A DNA stretch of 64,000 bases from Thauera aromatica K172 (GTDB lineage: Bacteria; Pseudomonadota; Gammaproteobacteria; Burkholderiales; Rhodocyclaceae): positions 1,116,001-1,180,000 of the forward strand of contig NZ_CP028339.1 in assembly GCF_003030465.1 (NCBI RefSeq), read 5' to 3'. The notes beneath the pieces are model-generated. The model saw nothing but the letters and a program-made list of their open reading frames with translations, made no database searches and had not been told where the DNA came from. The stretch's first letter is position 1. Every line of letters begins with the position of its first letter. A program made the position numbers and the translations under genes. Shown here piece after piece: positions 44,311 through 52,947 of the stretch.

Positions 44311-45336
44311 ATGAAGGTTCGCAGTCTGGCGCTCGGCTTCGCTGCCGCCGTGTTCGTTCCGGCGGCCGCGCAGGCCGGAGAAGTGCTGTTGAGGGTCGCG
44401 CATTTCCTGCCGCCGGTTTCGCCCGCCCACACCAAGTTCATCGTGCCGTGGTGCGACAAGATCGCGGCCGAATCGCAAGGCAAGATGAAGTGCCAGATCT
44501 ACCCGGCGATGCAGCTCGGCGGCACGCCGCCGCAACTGCTCAGCCAGGTGCGCGACGGTGTCGCCGATATCGTGTGGACGCTGCCGGGGTATACCGCCGG
44601 CCGCTTCCCGGTGTCCGAAGTGTTCGAGCTGCCTTTCTTCACCACCGGGCGCGAAGCGTCGTCGCGTGCGCTGTGGGATTTCGTCCAGGGCCACGCGATG
44701 AGCGAATTCGCCGGCCTCAAGCCGCTCGCCACCTGGGTGACCGGGCCGTATGTGCTGCATTTCCGCGATAAGGAAGTGAACACGCTCGAGGACATGAAGG
44801 GGCTCAAGGTGCGCGCACCTTCGCGCCTGGGCACCAAGCTGCTGGCTTCACTGGGAGCCACGCCGGTAGGCATGCCGGTGCCGCAGATGGCCGAGAGCCT
44901 GTCCAAGGGCGTGATCGAAGGCGCGCTGGTGCCGTGGGAAGTGGTGCCGGCGACGAAGACCCAGGAGCTGACCAAGTTCCATGCCGAGGCCGGCGGCAAT
45001 CATCCGCTGATCGCGGCGACGATGATCTTCGTGATGAACCAGAAGAAGTACGACAGCCTGCCCGCCGAGCTGAAGCAGGTCATCGACGCCAACAGCGGCC
45101 GCGAGACTTCGGCGTGGGTGTCGGCGCAGTTCACCGGACCGGACGAGGAGGGACGCAAGGCCGCACTGGCGCAAGGCAACACCGTCAAGCAGATTCCCGT
45201 GGAGGAAATCGCGAAATGGCAGGCCGCGGCGAAGCCGGTGGCCGAGGAGTGGGTCAAGGAAATCTCGGCGAAGGGCCTGGAGGGGCAGAAACTGCATGAC
45301 GCCGCTGCGGCACTTGTGAACAAATATTCCAAATAA
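44311..45336 (+). CDS. dctP: TRAP transporter periplasmic binding protein DctP, copy 2
   Basis: The 341-residue protein starts at the ATG at 44311 after GAGGAGA. A signal peptide (~1-22, MKVRSLALGFAAAVFVPAAAQA) leads into VAHFLPPVSPAHTKFIVPWCDKI and QLGGTPPQLLSQVRDGVADIVWTLPGYTAGRFPVSEVFELPF. KVRAPSRLGTKLLASLGATPVGMPVPQMAESLSKG holds the ligand-anchoring arginine region. It is the copy linked to dctQM (81 bp gap), so it is probably the main partner of that permease. Copy 1 and the minus-strand copy 3 are close relatives, and the DNA itself is visibly similar. Confidence 0.94.
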   Translation: MKVRSLALGFAAAVFVPAAAQAGEVLLRVAHFLPPVSPAHTKFIVPWCDKIAAESQGKMKCQIYPAMQLGGTPPQLLSQVRDGVADIVWTLPGYTAGRFPVSEVFELPFFTTGREASSRALWDFVQGHAMSEFAGLKPLATWVTGPYVLHFRDKEVNTLEDMKGLKVRAPSRLGTKLLASLGATPVGMPVPQMAESLSKGVIEGALVPWEVVPATKTQELTKFHAEAGGNHPLIAATMIFVMNQKKYDSLPAELKQVIDANSGRETSAWVSAQFTGPDEEGRKAALAQGNTVKQIPVEEIAKWQAAAKPVAEEWVKEISAKGLEGQKLHDAAAALVNKYSK

Positions 45337-45417
45337 GACGGTCCGCAGGCGAGGCCGGTGCGCCAGCAGGGGCTGAGCCGGGCTTGCGGGAATCGCTGAA
45401 TACTGGAGGAGAAAGTC

Positions 45418-45939
45418 ATGGCTGAATCAGTGGCAGTAGAGCTTGCCCGGCCGAGCGGGATGATCGGCAGGTGTATCGAAAAGGCCTGCCTGATAATGGC
45501 GGTGCTGGCAGGGGTGATGTTCTGTATCGAGGCGTTGATGTCGGTGCTCAGCGTGATCGGGCGGGCGACTTTCAACCTGCCGGTTCCGGGCGACTACGAG
45601 CTGGTGCAGATGCTGTCGGCAATGGGAATCGCAATGTGCCTGCCCTACTGCCAGCTGGCCAAAGGGCATGTATTCGTGGATTTCTTCACGCTGTGGGCTC
45701 CAGCACCGCTGAAAAAGGCGCTCGATGCGCTCTCCGCGCTGCTGATGTCGCTTTGCGCCTTCGTGCTGGCCTGGAGGATCTGGGCGGGCATGATCGAAAT
45801 GCGCGAGTACGGTGAGACGTCGATGGTGATTTCCCTGCCGATCTGGTGGGGCTACGTGCCGGTGGTGCCTGCGTTCGTGTTGCTGGGAATCACCGCGCTG
45901 TACACCTTCACTCAGGAAATTCGTGGGGAGACCAAATAA
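45418..45939 (+). CDS. dctQ: TRAP transporter small permease DctQ
   Basis: The 173-residue protein has four hydrophobic segments (~18-45, 55-75, 95-115, 133-160), the usual topology for the small TRAP subunit. NLPVPGDYELVQMLSAMGIAMCLPYCQLAKGHVFVDFF near 45-85 is a family signature. It is translated just before dctM, and the stop shares a base with that start. It forms the membrane complex with DctM, driven by a Na+ gradient in known cases. Confidence 0.93.
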   Translation: MAESVAVELARPSGMIGRCIEKACLIMAVLAGVMFCIEALMSVLSVIGRATFNLPVPGDYELVQMLSAMGIAMCLPYCQLAKGHVFVDFFTLWAPAPLKKALDALSALLMSLCAFVLAWRIWAGMIEMREYGETSMVISLPIWWGYVPVVPAFVLLGITALYTFTQEIRGETK

Positions 45940-47264
45940 TGAGCGGCAGTCTAATCGGCTTGACGATGGGTGCGGTCATGATGGGGATGCTGGCGCTGCG
46001 GGTGCAGATCGGCATCGCCATGTTCCTGACCGGGGCGATCGGCTACATCTGGGTCTCCGGGCTCGACCCCTTGCTCGCCTACCTGAAGAATGCGCCCTAT
46101 GGGCGCTTCTCGCTGTACGACCTGTCGGTGGTGCCGCTGTTTCTGCTGATGGGGCAGTTCGCCACTCATGGCGGTTTGTCGCGTGCCCTGTTCAAGGCCG
46201 GCAATGCCTTCATCGGCCACTGGAAAGGCGGCATGGCGATGGCAGGGGTAACCGCGTGTGCGGGCTTCGGTGCGATCTGCGGGTCCTCCCTGGCGACGGC
46301 GGCGACGATGTCACACGTCGTGCTGCCCGAACTCAAGCACCACCAGTACAAGCCGAGTCTGGCCGCCGGGTCGCTGGCCGCGGGCGGCACGCTGGGCATA
46401 CTGATCCCGCCCTCGGTGCCGCTGGTGATCTATGCCATCATGGCCGAACAGAACATCGCCAAGCTGTTCCTGGCGGCGTTCCTGCCGGGCATCCTGGCGG
46501 CAGTCGGTTACATGGTGGTGGTTGGCATCGTCTGCCGCCTGGATCCGGCTGCGGGTGGGCCGGGGTCGCCGCGGCATTCGTGGGCGGAGCGTCTGAGCAC
46601 GGTGATCGAGACCTGGCCGGTGCTGCTGATCTTCCTGGTGGTGATCGGCGGTATCTACGGCGGCCTGTTCACGCCGACCGAAGCGGCCGCGGTGGGCGCA
46701 CTGGCGACCGGGATCGCGGCCTGGCGCTCGGGCGGCCTGAAAGGCCGGGGATTCATCAAGTGCGTGTATGGCACGGCCAGCGCTACCGGCATGATGTTCC
46801 TGATCCTGCTCGGTGCCGACACGCTGAACTCCTTCATGGCGCTGTCGCAGCTGCCGGCCGAAGCGGCGGCCTGGGTACAGGAGATGGGCTTCGGTCCCTT
46901 CACCGTCCTTTTTGCCATCATCGTCATCTACCTGCTGCTCGGCTGCGTGATGGACAGCCTGTCGATGATCCTGCTGACGGTGCCGATTTTCCTCCCCATC
47001 ATTTTCAACATGGACTACTACGGCCTGGGGCTGGAAGAGAAGGCGATCTGGTTCGGCATGGTGGCGCTGGTGGTGATGGAAGTCGGTCTGATCACGCCGC
47101 CGGTGGGGATGAACGTCTACATCATCAACGGCGTGGCCAAGGACATCCCGATGGGGACGATCTTCCGCGGCGTGCTGCCTTTCCTCGCTTCCGACATCCT
47201 GCGCATTTTCCTCCTCGTCCTCTTCCCCAGCATTTCGTTGGTGGCATTGTGGGTCTTTAACTAA
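45939..47264 (+). CDS. dctM: TRAP transporter large permease DctM
   Basis: The 441-residue protein begins with MSGSLIGLTMGAVMM at the ATG overlapping the dctQ stop. It has about twelve hydrophobic segments. AGFGAICGSSLATAATMS near 105 and SLAAGGTLGILIPPSVPLVIYAIMAEQ near 145 are the TRAP-M fingerprint. GLITPPVGMNVYIINGVAKDIPM near 385 also fits. It is the translocator of the operon. A strong bidirectional terminator 47 bp after the stop ends the operon. Confidence 0.95.
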   Translation: MSGSLIGLTMGAVMMGMLALRVQIGIAMFLTGAIGYIWVSGLDPLLAYLKNAPYGRFSLYDLSVVPLFLLMGQFATHGGLSRALFKAGNAFIGHWKGGMAMAGVTACAGFGAICGSSLATAATMSHVVLPELKHHQYKPSLAAGSLAAGGTLGILIPPSVPLVIYAIMAEQNIAKLFLAAFLPGILAAVGYMVVVGIVCRLDPAAGGPGSPRHSWAERLSTVIETWPVLLIFLVVIGGIYGGLFTPTEAAAVGALATGIAAWRSGGLKGRGFIKCVYGTASATGMMFLILLGADTLNSFMALSQLPAEAAAWVQEMGFGPFTVLFAIIVIYLLLGCVMDSLSMILLTVPIFLPIIFNMDYYGLGLEEKAIWFGMVALVVMEVGLITPPVGMNVYIINGVAKDIPMGTIFRGVLPFLASDILRIFLLVLFPSISLVALWVFN

Positions 47265-47311
47265 CGCACCGGTCGGGCGGGCGGACGAGCCGCCCGCCCG
47301 CAGGACTGCGA

Positions 47312-47348
47312 AAAAAACCGCCGCCGGAAGATCCGGCGGCGGTTTTTT
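47312..47348. terminator. Bidirectional terminator between dctM and dctP copy 3
   Basis: Arms of 17 bp (47312-47328 and 47332-47348) with a 3-nt loop form AAAAAACCGCCGCCGGA and its complement. T runs exist on both strands, so it serves dctM (plus) and dctP copy 3 (minus). Confidence 0.93.
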
Positions 47349-47369
47349 GCCTGAGGCTGCAGCCTGTGT

Positions 47370-48395
47370 TTACTCGGAGTACTTTTTCACCAGGGCGACG
47401 GCGTCGTCGTACAGCTTCTGGCCGTCGCTGCCCCGGGCGCTGTTTTCCTTGATCCATTCGGCGGTCACCGGCTTGGCCGCCGCTTCCCACTTGGCCATTT
47501 CCTCGGCCGGAATCGAATAGATGAGGTTGCCGTTGGCCGCGGTCCGCTCGCGCCCCACGGTGTCGGCGGCGACGTGCTGGGCGGCGACCCAGGCGGAGAA
47601 TTCGCGCCCGCTGTTGTTGTCGATCACCTGCTTGAGCTCGGCGGGCAGGCTGTCGTACTTCTTCTGGTTCATGACGTAGATCATCGTCGCCGTCGTCATC
47701 GCCCGCTCGGCGCTGGACTCCGCATGGTACTTGGTCAGTTCCTGGGTCTTCGTCGCCGGCACTACTTCCCACGGAATGAGCGCGCCTTCGATCACGCCCT
47801 TGGACAGGCTCTCGGCCATCTGCGGCACCGGCATGCCCACCGGGGTGGCACCGAGCGAAGCCAGCAGCTTGTTGCCCAGGCGTGAAGGCGCGCGCACTTT
47901 CATGCCCTTCAGGTCTTCCAGATTCCGCACCTGCTTGTCGCGGAAATGCAGCACGTTGGGGCCGTTGACCCACACCGCGAGCGGCTTGACGCCGACGAAT
48001 TCACCCAGCGCGTGGGTCTGGACGAAATCCCACATCGCGCGTGCGGACGGCTCGTGCGTCGTTGTGATGAAGGGCAGCTCGAACACTTCCGATACGGGGA
48101 AGCGGCCGGGCGTATACCCCGGCAGGGTCCACACCACGTCGGCGACGCCGTCACGCACCTGGCTGAGCAGTTGCGGCGGCGTGCCGCCGAGCTGCATCGC
48201 CGGGTAGATCTGGCACTTCATCTTGCCCTGCGATTCGGCCGCGATCTTGTCGCACCAGGGTGCGATCACCTTGGCGTGCATCGGCGTGGTCGGCGGCAGG
48301 AAGTGGGCAACTCTCAATACGACTTCTTCGGCCTGCGCCGCAGCCGGCAGCAGCAGGGTGGAGATGAGGCCAAGTGCGGTGTTGCGGACTTTCAT
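47370..48395 (-). CDS. TRAP transporter periplasmic binding protein DctP, copy 3
   Basis: The 341-residue protein has a signal peptide (~1-22, MKVRNTALGLISTLLLPAAAQA) and the same diagnostic segments as copies 1 and 2 (QIYPAMQLGGTPPQLLSQVRDGVADVVWTLPGYTPGRF; KVRAPSRLGNKLLASLGATPVGMPVPQMAESLSKG). It is on the opposite strand and convergent with dctM. No permease genes follow. With copies 1 and 2 it probably widens the set of ligands for one DctQM permease, a sharing known from other TRAP systems. Confidence 0.93.
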   Translation of the reverse strand: MKVRNTALGLISTLLLPAAAQAEEVVLRVAHFLPPTTPMHAKVIAPWCDKIAAESQGKMKCQIYPAMQLGGTPPQLLSQVRDGVADVVWTLPGYTPGRFPVSEVFELPFITTTHEPSARAMWDFVQTHALGEFVGVKPLAVWVNGPNVLHFRDKQVRNLEDLKGMKVRAPSRLGNKLLASLGATPVGMPVPQMAESLSKGVIEGALIPWEVVPATKTQELTKYHAESSAERAMTTATMIYVMNQKKYDSLPAELKQVIDNNSGREFSAWVAAQHVAADTVGRERTAANGNLIYSIPAEEMAKWEAAAKPVTAEWIKENSARGSDGQKLYDDAVALVKKYSE

Positions 48396-48430
48396 CGTGC
48401 GTCTCCTCCGGGGAAAACCTCGTGGCTGAA

Positions 48431-48477
48431 ACTGAATGAACAGTTATTCAGTATACCGAAAGGGCCCCGGCAGTCCA
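48431..48477 (-). promoter_or_regulatory. Promoter and operator-like inverted repeat of dctP copy 3
   Basis: On the minus strand, TGGACT (48477-48472), a 16-bp spacer and TATACT (48455-48450) form the promoter. ACTGAAT (48431-48437) and ATTCAGT (48446-48452) give an inverted repeat with 7-bp arms and an 8-bp core containing GAAC. The layout equals that of dctP copies 1 and 2. Confidence 0.7.
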
Positions 48478-48500
48478 CCGTCATCTGCACGGCGGCCTGC

Positions 48501-49058
48501 TCAGATGTAGGTCGCCGGCCGCTTCGGGGCGTGGCGCATGTGCAGCGACAGCCCGAGCGCGGCCAGGTGGCTGGCGTTGCGCCCCAGGATCGCCTGCGAC
48601 AAAGGCAGGTATTCGATTTCCTCGAATTCGGCGTGGGCGCGATAGCGGCGGATCAGATCCTCGACGTCGGTCACGTCGAGTTCGCTGTCCTGGCCGCTGT
48701 CCTGGCCTTTGGCCACCCGCTTGAGCCCTGGCTCCAGGCGCTTCCAGGCGGTCTCGAGCTCGCGGTGCTCGTCGGTCAGGCGGCGGGCGAGGGCCTCTAC
48801 CCGCTCGGACTCCTCGCCCTTTTCGGCGCTGGCGAGGACGGCGGGGAACAGCTCGCGCTCCTCGTCGAGGTGATGTTCGAAGATCGCTTCACGGAAAAAT
48901 TCGAGGGCGCTGGCGGCGATGATCCGGGCCCGGGTGGCGGGCTCGAGCAAGGCGGGCAACTGGCTCAGCAGATCGAGCTTGCCGAGGATGCCGGCATGGC
49001 ACTGGGAGAAGTCCTGGAGCGGGGCGTTCTTGTCCGTCGTCGGGGGAGAGGGGGGCAT
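48501..49058 (-). CDS. Hemerythrin-like domain protein
   Basis: The 185-residue alpha-helical protein has the diiron-type histidine pattern: HAGIL near 21, HHLDEERELFP near 62, DEHRELE near 91 and HAEFEEIEYLPLSQ near 144. The DUF/hemerythrin HHE cation-binding family binds O2 or iron in the cytoplasm. It lies 51 bp after the maleylpyruvate isomerase gene on the same strand, suggesting membership of the gentisate operon, where it could buffer oxygen or iron for the dioxygenase. That role is inferred. Confidence 0.85.
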   Translation of the reverse strand: MPPSPPTTDKNAPLQDFSQCHAGILGKLDLLSQLPALLEPATRARIIAASALEFFREAIFEHHLDEERELFPAVLASAEKGEESERVEALARRLTDEHRELETAWKRLEPGLKRVAKGQDSGQDSELDVTDVEDLIRRYRAHAEFEEIEYLPLSQAILGRNASHLAALGLSLHMRHAPKRPATYI

Positions 49059-49108
49059 GGAAATGTCTGTCCGGTTGTGAACGGGGGGGGCTGGAGCGCG
49101 CACGGGCT

Positions 49109-49747
49109 TCAGCGCGCATCGGGCTGCACCCCCGGGGTGGCGCGCCGGAACGCGTCGAGTTCGGCGCAGGCGGCATCGATGGCGACGATGCTCGGGTAGG
49201 GGGCGAGGTCCACCTTGAAGCGGCGCGCGCTGTCGACCTGCGGCACCAGATAGACGTCGGCCAGACCGGGCGTGTCGCCGAAGCAGAAGCGCCCGCGCCG
49301 CCGGTCGGCGGCGAGCATCGCTTCGAGCGCTTCGAACCCGGCGCGGATCCAGGTGCCGCACCAGGCGTTGACCGCGTCCTCGTCGGCGCCGAGCGGCCCG
49401 CGCAGGTATTCGAGGATGCGGCGGTTGTTGATCGGGTGGATGTCGCAGCCGACGATCGCCGCCATCGCCCGCACGCGGGCGCGGTCCTCGGCGTTCGCCG
49501 GCAGCAGCGGCGGGGTCGGATGGCGCTCCTCGAGCCACTCGATCACCGCCGGCGACTGGATCAGGGTCAGTTCGCCGTCGACCAGCGCCGGTACCAGCTG
49601 CTGCGGGTTGACCGCCTTGAACGCGGCGCCGAGGTGCTCCTCGGTGCGCAGGTCGACCGGCACGTACTCGTAGGCGATGCCCTTCAGGTTGAGTGCGATA
49701 CGCAGGCGGTGCGAGCTGCCGCTGCGGAAGAAGTTGTACAGCTTCAT
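49109..49747 (-). CDS. mhbI: Maleylpyruvate isomerase (zeta-class glutathione transferase)
   Basis: The 212-residue protein has a thioredoxin-fold N-terminal domain with MKLYNFFRSGSSHRLRIALNLKGI and the glutathione-binding PALVDGELTLIQSPAVIEWLEE. It also has a helical C-terminal domain (GDTPGLADVYLVPQVDSARRF). Zeta-class enzymes isomerise maleylpyruvate to fumarylpyruvate using glutathione. A maleylacetoacetate isomerase would look similar, but the neighbouring gentisate genes favour maleylpyruvate. It lies 14 bp after the hydroxylase. Confidence 0.9.
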   Translation of the reverse strand: MKLYNFFRSGSSHRLRIALNLKGIAYEYVPVDLRTEEHLGAAFKAVNPQQLVPALVDGELTLIQSPAVIEWLEERHPTPPLLPANAEDRARVRAMAAIVGCDIHPINNRRILEYLRGPLGADEDAVNAWCGTWIRAGFEALEAMLAADRRRGRFCFGDTPGLADVYLVPQVDSARRFKVDLAPYPSIVAIDAACAELDAFRRATPGVQPDAR

Positions 49748-49761
49748 CGGCCCGCCCTCCC

Positions 49762-50970
49762 TCAGTCCCGTGCCAGGCAGTTGGTGACGTTCCAGCCGTA
49801 GAGCCATTCCATGGCGTCGTAGAAGCGTTCCGGCGTGCGGCCTTTCCACAGCTCGTTGCGCACCAGGCGCTCGACTCCCTTGGCATGGTAGATGCGGCCC
49901 ATCTCGCGCGAGGACAGCACGATGCGCGCAGTTCGGGCGACGCGCGAGCGCTGATAGAGGTCGAAAGCCTTGGCGAAGTCGTTGTCGTTCACGCGCAGCG
50001 CCTCGCCCAGCGTGACCGCGTCTTCCAGCGCCATGCAGGCGCCCTGGGCCATGTACTGGGTGGTCGGGTGGGCGGCGTCGCCGAGCAGGGTGACGCGGCC
50101 GAAGCTCCATTGGCCGATCGGCTCGCGGTCGGCGGTGGCCCAGCGCTTCCAGCTCTGGGGCAGGTCGATGAGCTGGCGCGCTTTCGCGCAGATGCCCTGG
50201 AAGTAGCTCTGCACTTCTTCCTTGCTGCCCTCGGTGACGCCCCATTCTTCCTGGTTGCGCGAGTGGAAGGTGACGACCACGTTGTACTGCTCGCCGCCGC
50301 GCAGCGGGTAGTGCACGAGGTGGCAGTTGGGGCCGACCCAGATGCTGGCGGCGTTCCACTGGAGGTTCTCGGGGAAGTCCTTCTTGTCGATCACAGCGCG
50401 ATAGACGACGTGGCCGGTAACGCGTGCCGGGTCGCCGACGAACTGCTGGCGCACCACCGATTTCACCCCGTCGGCGCCGATCAGGGCGATGCCCCGGTGG
50501 GCGGTGCCGTGCTGGTCGTACACGGTGACGCTGCTTTCGTCCTGCTCGATGCGCTCGACCCGGGTCGAGGTCAGGAACTCGACGCGGCCGGTTTCCTGCG
50601 CGCCTTCGAGCAGCGACAGGTGCACGTCGACACGGTGGATCACCGCGTAGGGGTTGCCGAAGCGCTCGATGAAGGCCTTGCCGGTGGGAATCTTGCCGAC
50701 CTGGTACTCGTCGAGGGCGTCGTGCATCACCATGTAGTCGGTATAGACCGCGCGGCCGCGCGCCTTGTCGCCGACGCCCAGGGCGTCGAAGGCGTGGAAA
50801 GCGTTGGGGCCGAGCTGGATGCCGGCGCCGATCTCGCCGATCTCGGCGGCCTGTTCGAGGACCTTCACCTGGGAGCCCTGGCGCACGAGGGCGAGGGCGA
50901 CGGCGAGGCCGCCGATGCCGCCGCCGGCGACGAGCACGGGGAGCGGCTGCTGGGTTGCTTGCTGGGTCAT
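49762..50970 (-). CDS. mhbM: 3-hydroxybenzoate 6-monooxygenase (FAD-dependent)
   Basis: The 402-residue group A flavin monooxygenase hydroxylates 3-hydroxybenzoate to gentisate with NAD(P)H and O2. PVLVAGGGIGGLAVALALVRQG near 10-32 binds FAD, ALIGADGVKSVVR near 162 is the DG motif, and VTLLGDAAHPTTQYMAQGACMALEDAVTL near 292 is the GD motif. The start at 50970 is followed by a short Gln/Pro stretch. It lies between the fumarylpyruvate hydrolase and isomerase genes on the same strand, which fixes the substrate. Salicylate 5-hydroxylase-type enzymes are not of this single-component class. Confidence 0.9.
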   Translation of the reverse strand: MTQQATQQPLPVLVAGGGIGGLAVALALVRQGSQVKVLEQAAEIGEIGAGIQLGPNAFHAFDALGVGDKARGRAVYTDYMVMHDALDEYQVGKIPTGKAFIERFGNPYAVIHRVDVHLSLLEGAQETGRVEFLTSTRVERIEQDESSVTVYDQHGTAHRGIALIGADGVKSVVRQQFVGDPARVTGHVVYRAVIDKKDFPENLQWNAASIWVGPNCHLVHYPLRGGEQYNVVVTFHSRNQEEWGVTEGSKEEVQSYFQGICAKARQLIDLPQSWKRWATADREPIGQWSFGRVTLLGDAAHPTTQYMAQGACMALEDAVTLGEALRVNDNDFAKAFDLYQRSRVARTARIVLSSREMGRIYHAKGVERLVRNELWKGRTPERFYDAMEWLYGWNVTNCLARD

Positions 50971-50996
50971 GGACGTCTCCTCCGTCAGGGGCAGGT

Positions 50997-51707
50997 TTAT
51001 TCGGGCTGGCCGATGTTCAGGACGATGTCGCCGACCCCGTCGACGTGGCCGGTGATGCGGTCGCCCGGCTTCACCGCGCCGACGCCTTCCGGGGTGCCGG
51101 TGTAGATCAGGTCGCCCGCTTCGAGGTGATAGAACTTCGACAGGTCGGCGATGATTTCGCGGATGTTCCAGATCAGCATCGACAGGTCGGCGCGTTGCTT
51201 GGTCTCGCCGTTGACCTCCAGATGGATCGCGCCCTTGTCGAGCACGGCCTGGCCGGCGGCGGGGACGATCTCGGTGCATACGGCCGACTTCTCGAAGTTC
51301 TTGCCCAGATCCCAGGGCCGGCCCTGCTCGCGGGCGACGAGCTGCAGGTCGCGGCGGGTCATGTCGAGACCGGCGGCGTAGCCGTAGATCAGCTCGTCGG
51401 CGTCGGCTTCGGCGACGCGGAAACCGGCCTTGCCGATCGCGACCACCAGTTCCATTTCGAAGTGGTAGTTCGAGGTGCCGGCCGGGTAGGGCACGGTGGC
51501 GCCGGAGTCGACCACGGTGGAGGCGTCCTTCAGGAAATAGAAGGGGCTCATCGTCGCCTTGTCCACCGGGCGCCCCATCTCCACCGCGTGGGCGTGGTAG
51601 TTACGGCCGACGCAGAAGATGCGCCGCACCGGGAAGCGCACGCCGGTGCCGCGCACGGGCAGGGAATAGACCGGCGACGGGGCCCACAGGTATTGGATTT
51701 CGCTCAT
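50997..51707 (-). CDS. mhbH: Fumarylpyruvate hydrolase (FAH family)
   Basis: The 236-residue protein carries the FAH fold with IFCVGRNYHAHAVEMG near 30-45, the metal-binding Glu pair in NYHFEMELVVAIGKAG near 79, and DMTRRDLQ near 114. TGTPEGVGAVKPGDRI near 206 is also typical. It splits fumarylpyruvate into fumarate and pyruvate, the last step of the gentisate route. It is 26 bp upstream (in transcription order) of the hydroxylase and 47 bp after the dioxygenase. Confidence 0.94.
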   Translation of the reverse strand: MSEIQYLWAPSPVYSLPVRGTGVRFPVRRIFCVGRNYHAHAVEMGRPVDKATMSPFYFLKDASTVVDSGATVPYPAGTSNYHFEMELVVAIGKAGFRVAEADADELIYGYAAGLDMTRRDLQLVAREQGRPWDLGKNFEKSAVCTEIVPAAGQAVLDKGAIHLEVNGETKQRADLSMLIWNIREIIADLSKFYHLEAGDLIYTGTPEGVGAVKPGDRITGHVDGVGDIVLNIGQPE

Positions 51708-51754
51708 GTTTTCGCTCGCTCGAATAGGGAAGGGGATGCGGGAGGAGGCGCCGT

Positions 51755-52795
51755 TCAGGGGCGCACTTCATAAACGCCGAGCTTCTTGTGCAGCGGACTT
51801 TCGTCGGCGATGAAGAGGAAGGCGGGTTCGCTCGTCGAGCGGTTCTTCAGGCTGACCGGGGTGTAGCCCGGCGCGCAGCAGGTGTCGGCCGGCGCGAGGG
51901 CGAAGGGATTGCCGTCGATGGCGACTTCGGCGCTGCCCTCGATCAGGTGGAAGACCATCGCCGGCGAACGCACGGGCAGGTTCAGGGTTTCGCCCGGACG
52001 CAGCATCAGCGCCGAGAAGCCGAGAATGTTCTGGCAGTCGGCGCCGGTCTCGGGATTGACATAGGCGACCTGCACCGCCTCGAGCTGCGGCTGCGACTCG
52101 GCCAGGTCGAGCAGCGCGGCGCGGGCCTCCGCCCAGGGGTAGCGCAGCATCGGGTACTGGCGCGCGCTGCCGCGGGTAAATACCGGCGAAGGGACGATGC
52201 CGCCGCGGGCGTAGCTGCGCTCGGCGAGGGTGGTGCGAACCTCCTGCGCCCGGCCCTCGATGTGGTAGGAAGCTTCGGTGTAATACACCAGCGGCAGGTC
52301 GAGCACGTCGAGCCAGATCACCGGTTCGCTGCCGTCGTGGCCGTGCTCGTGCCACAGCCCGGTGGGGGTCAGGATCAGGTCGCCGCGGCGCATCGGGCAC
52401 TTTTCACCGTCGACGGTGGTGTACGCCCCTTCGCCTTCGACGATCATGCGAACCGCATTGGGGGTGTGCTTGTGCGCGGGCGCCCACTCGCCCGGCAGCA
52501 GCAGCTGCATGCCGAGGTAGATGCTCGAGCTGGCCTGCATCTTCTCCAGGCCGTGGCCGGGGTTGGCGAGCACCAGCACGCGGCGTTCGGCCTTCTCGAT
52601 CGGGGTCAGCTCGCCGGCCTGCAGCAGCAGCGGGCGCAGCGCGGCGTAGGACCAGCAGGTGGGCCGGGTGCGCAGCGCCGGCTTGCCCGGGGGCAGCACC
52701 GCGCGCAGGCTGGGCCACAGCGGGACGAGGTTTTGCGCGCTGAGCGCTTCGCGGTATTCGAGGGGCAGGTCTTCGAGGGTGCCGAGTTGCTGCAT
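51755..52795 (-). CDS. mhbD: Gentisate 1,2-dioxygenase
   Basis: The 346-residue bicupin Fe(II) dioxygenase opens gentisate to maleylpyruvate. The first cupin has the metal-binding histidines His108, His110 (GEWAPAHKHTPNAVRMIVEG) and His149/His151 (PTGLWHEHGHDG). The second cupin (MVFHLIEGSAEVAIDGNPF) is less complete, as usual. The ATG at 52795 is placed after GGAG. It is the first gene of the minus-strand gentisate operon and faces a LysR gene. Its length is typical. Confidence 0.95.
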   Translation of the reverse strand: MQQLGTLEDLPLEYREALSAQNLVPLWPSLRAVLPPGKPALRTRPTCWSYAALRPLLLQAGELTPIEKAERRVLVLANPGHGLEKMQASSSIYLGMQLLLPGEWAPAHKHTPNAVRMIVEGEGAYTTVDGEKCPMRRGDLILTPTGLWHEHGHDGSEPVIWLDVLDLPLVYYTEASYHIEGRAQEVRTTLAERSYARGGIVPSPVFTRGSARQYPMLRYPWAEARAALLDLAESQPQLEAVQVAYVNPETGADCQNILGFSALMLRPGETLNLPVRSPAMVFHLIEGSAEVAIDGNPFALAPADTCCAPGYTPVSLKNRSTSEPAFLFIADESPLHKKLGVYEVRP

Positions 52796-52897
52796 GGTGA
52801 GCTGTCTCCGTAGGCAGGAAAACCGAGGTATCGGAATTTCTTTAATATGGATCAAAATAATTTCTACGGCTCGAACTGTAGCGGCGGAGCAGAATTC

Positions 52898-52913
52898 AAT
52901 CCATGTACGGATT
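52898..52913. promoter_or_regulatory. Inverted repeat between gentisate operon and its LysR gene
   Basis: AATCC (52898-52902), a 6-bp spacer and GGATT (52909-52913) form a dyad in the 152-bp space between the divergent starts. Outer TTC and GAA bases roughly extend the arms. It is a candidate LysR-type operator near the regulator start (52948). Confidence 0.45.
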
Positions 52914-52947
52914 CGAATAAGATCAATTCTAAAACGCAATAGAGGGC

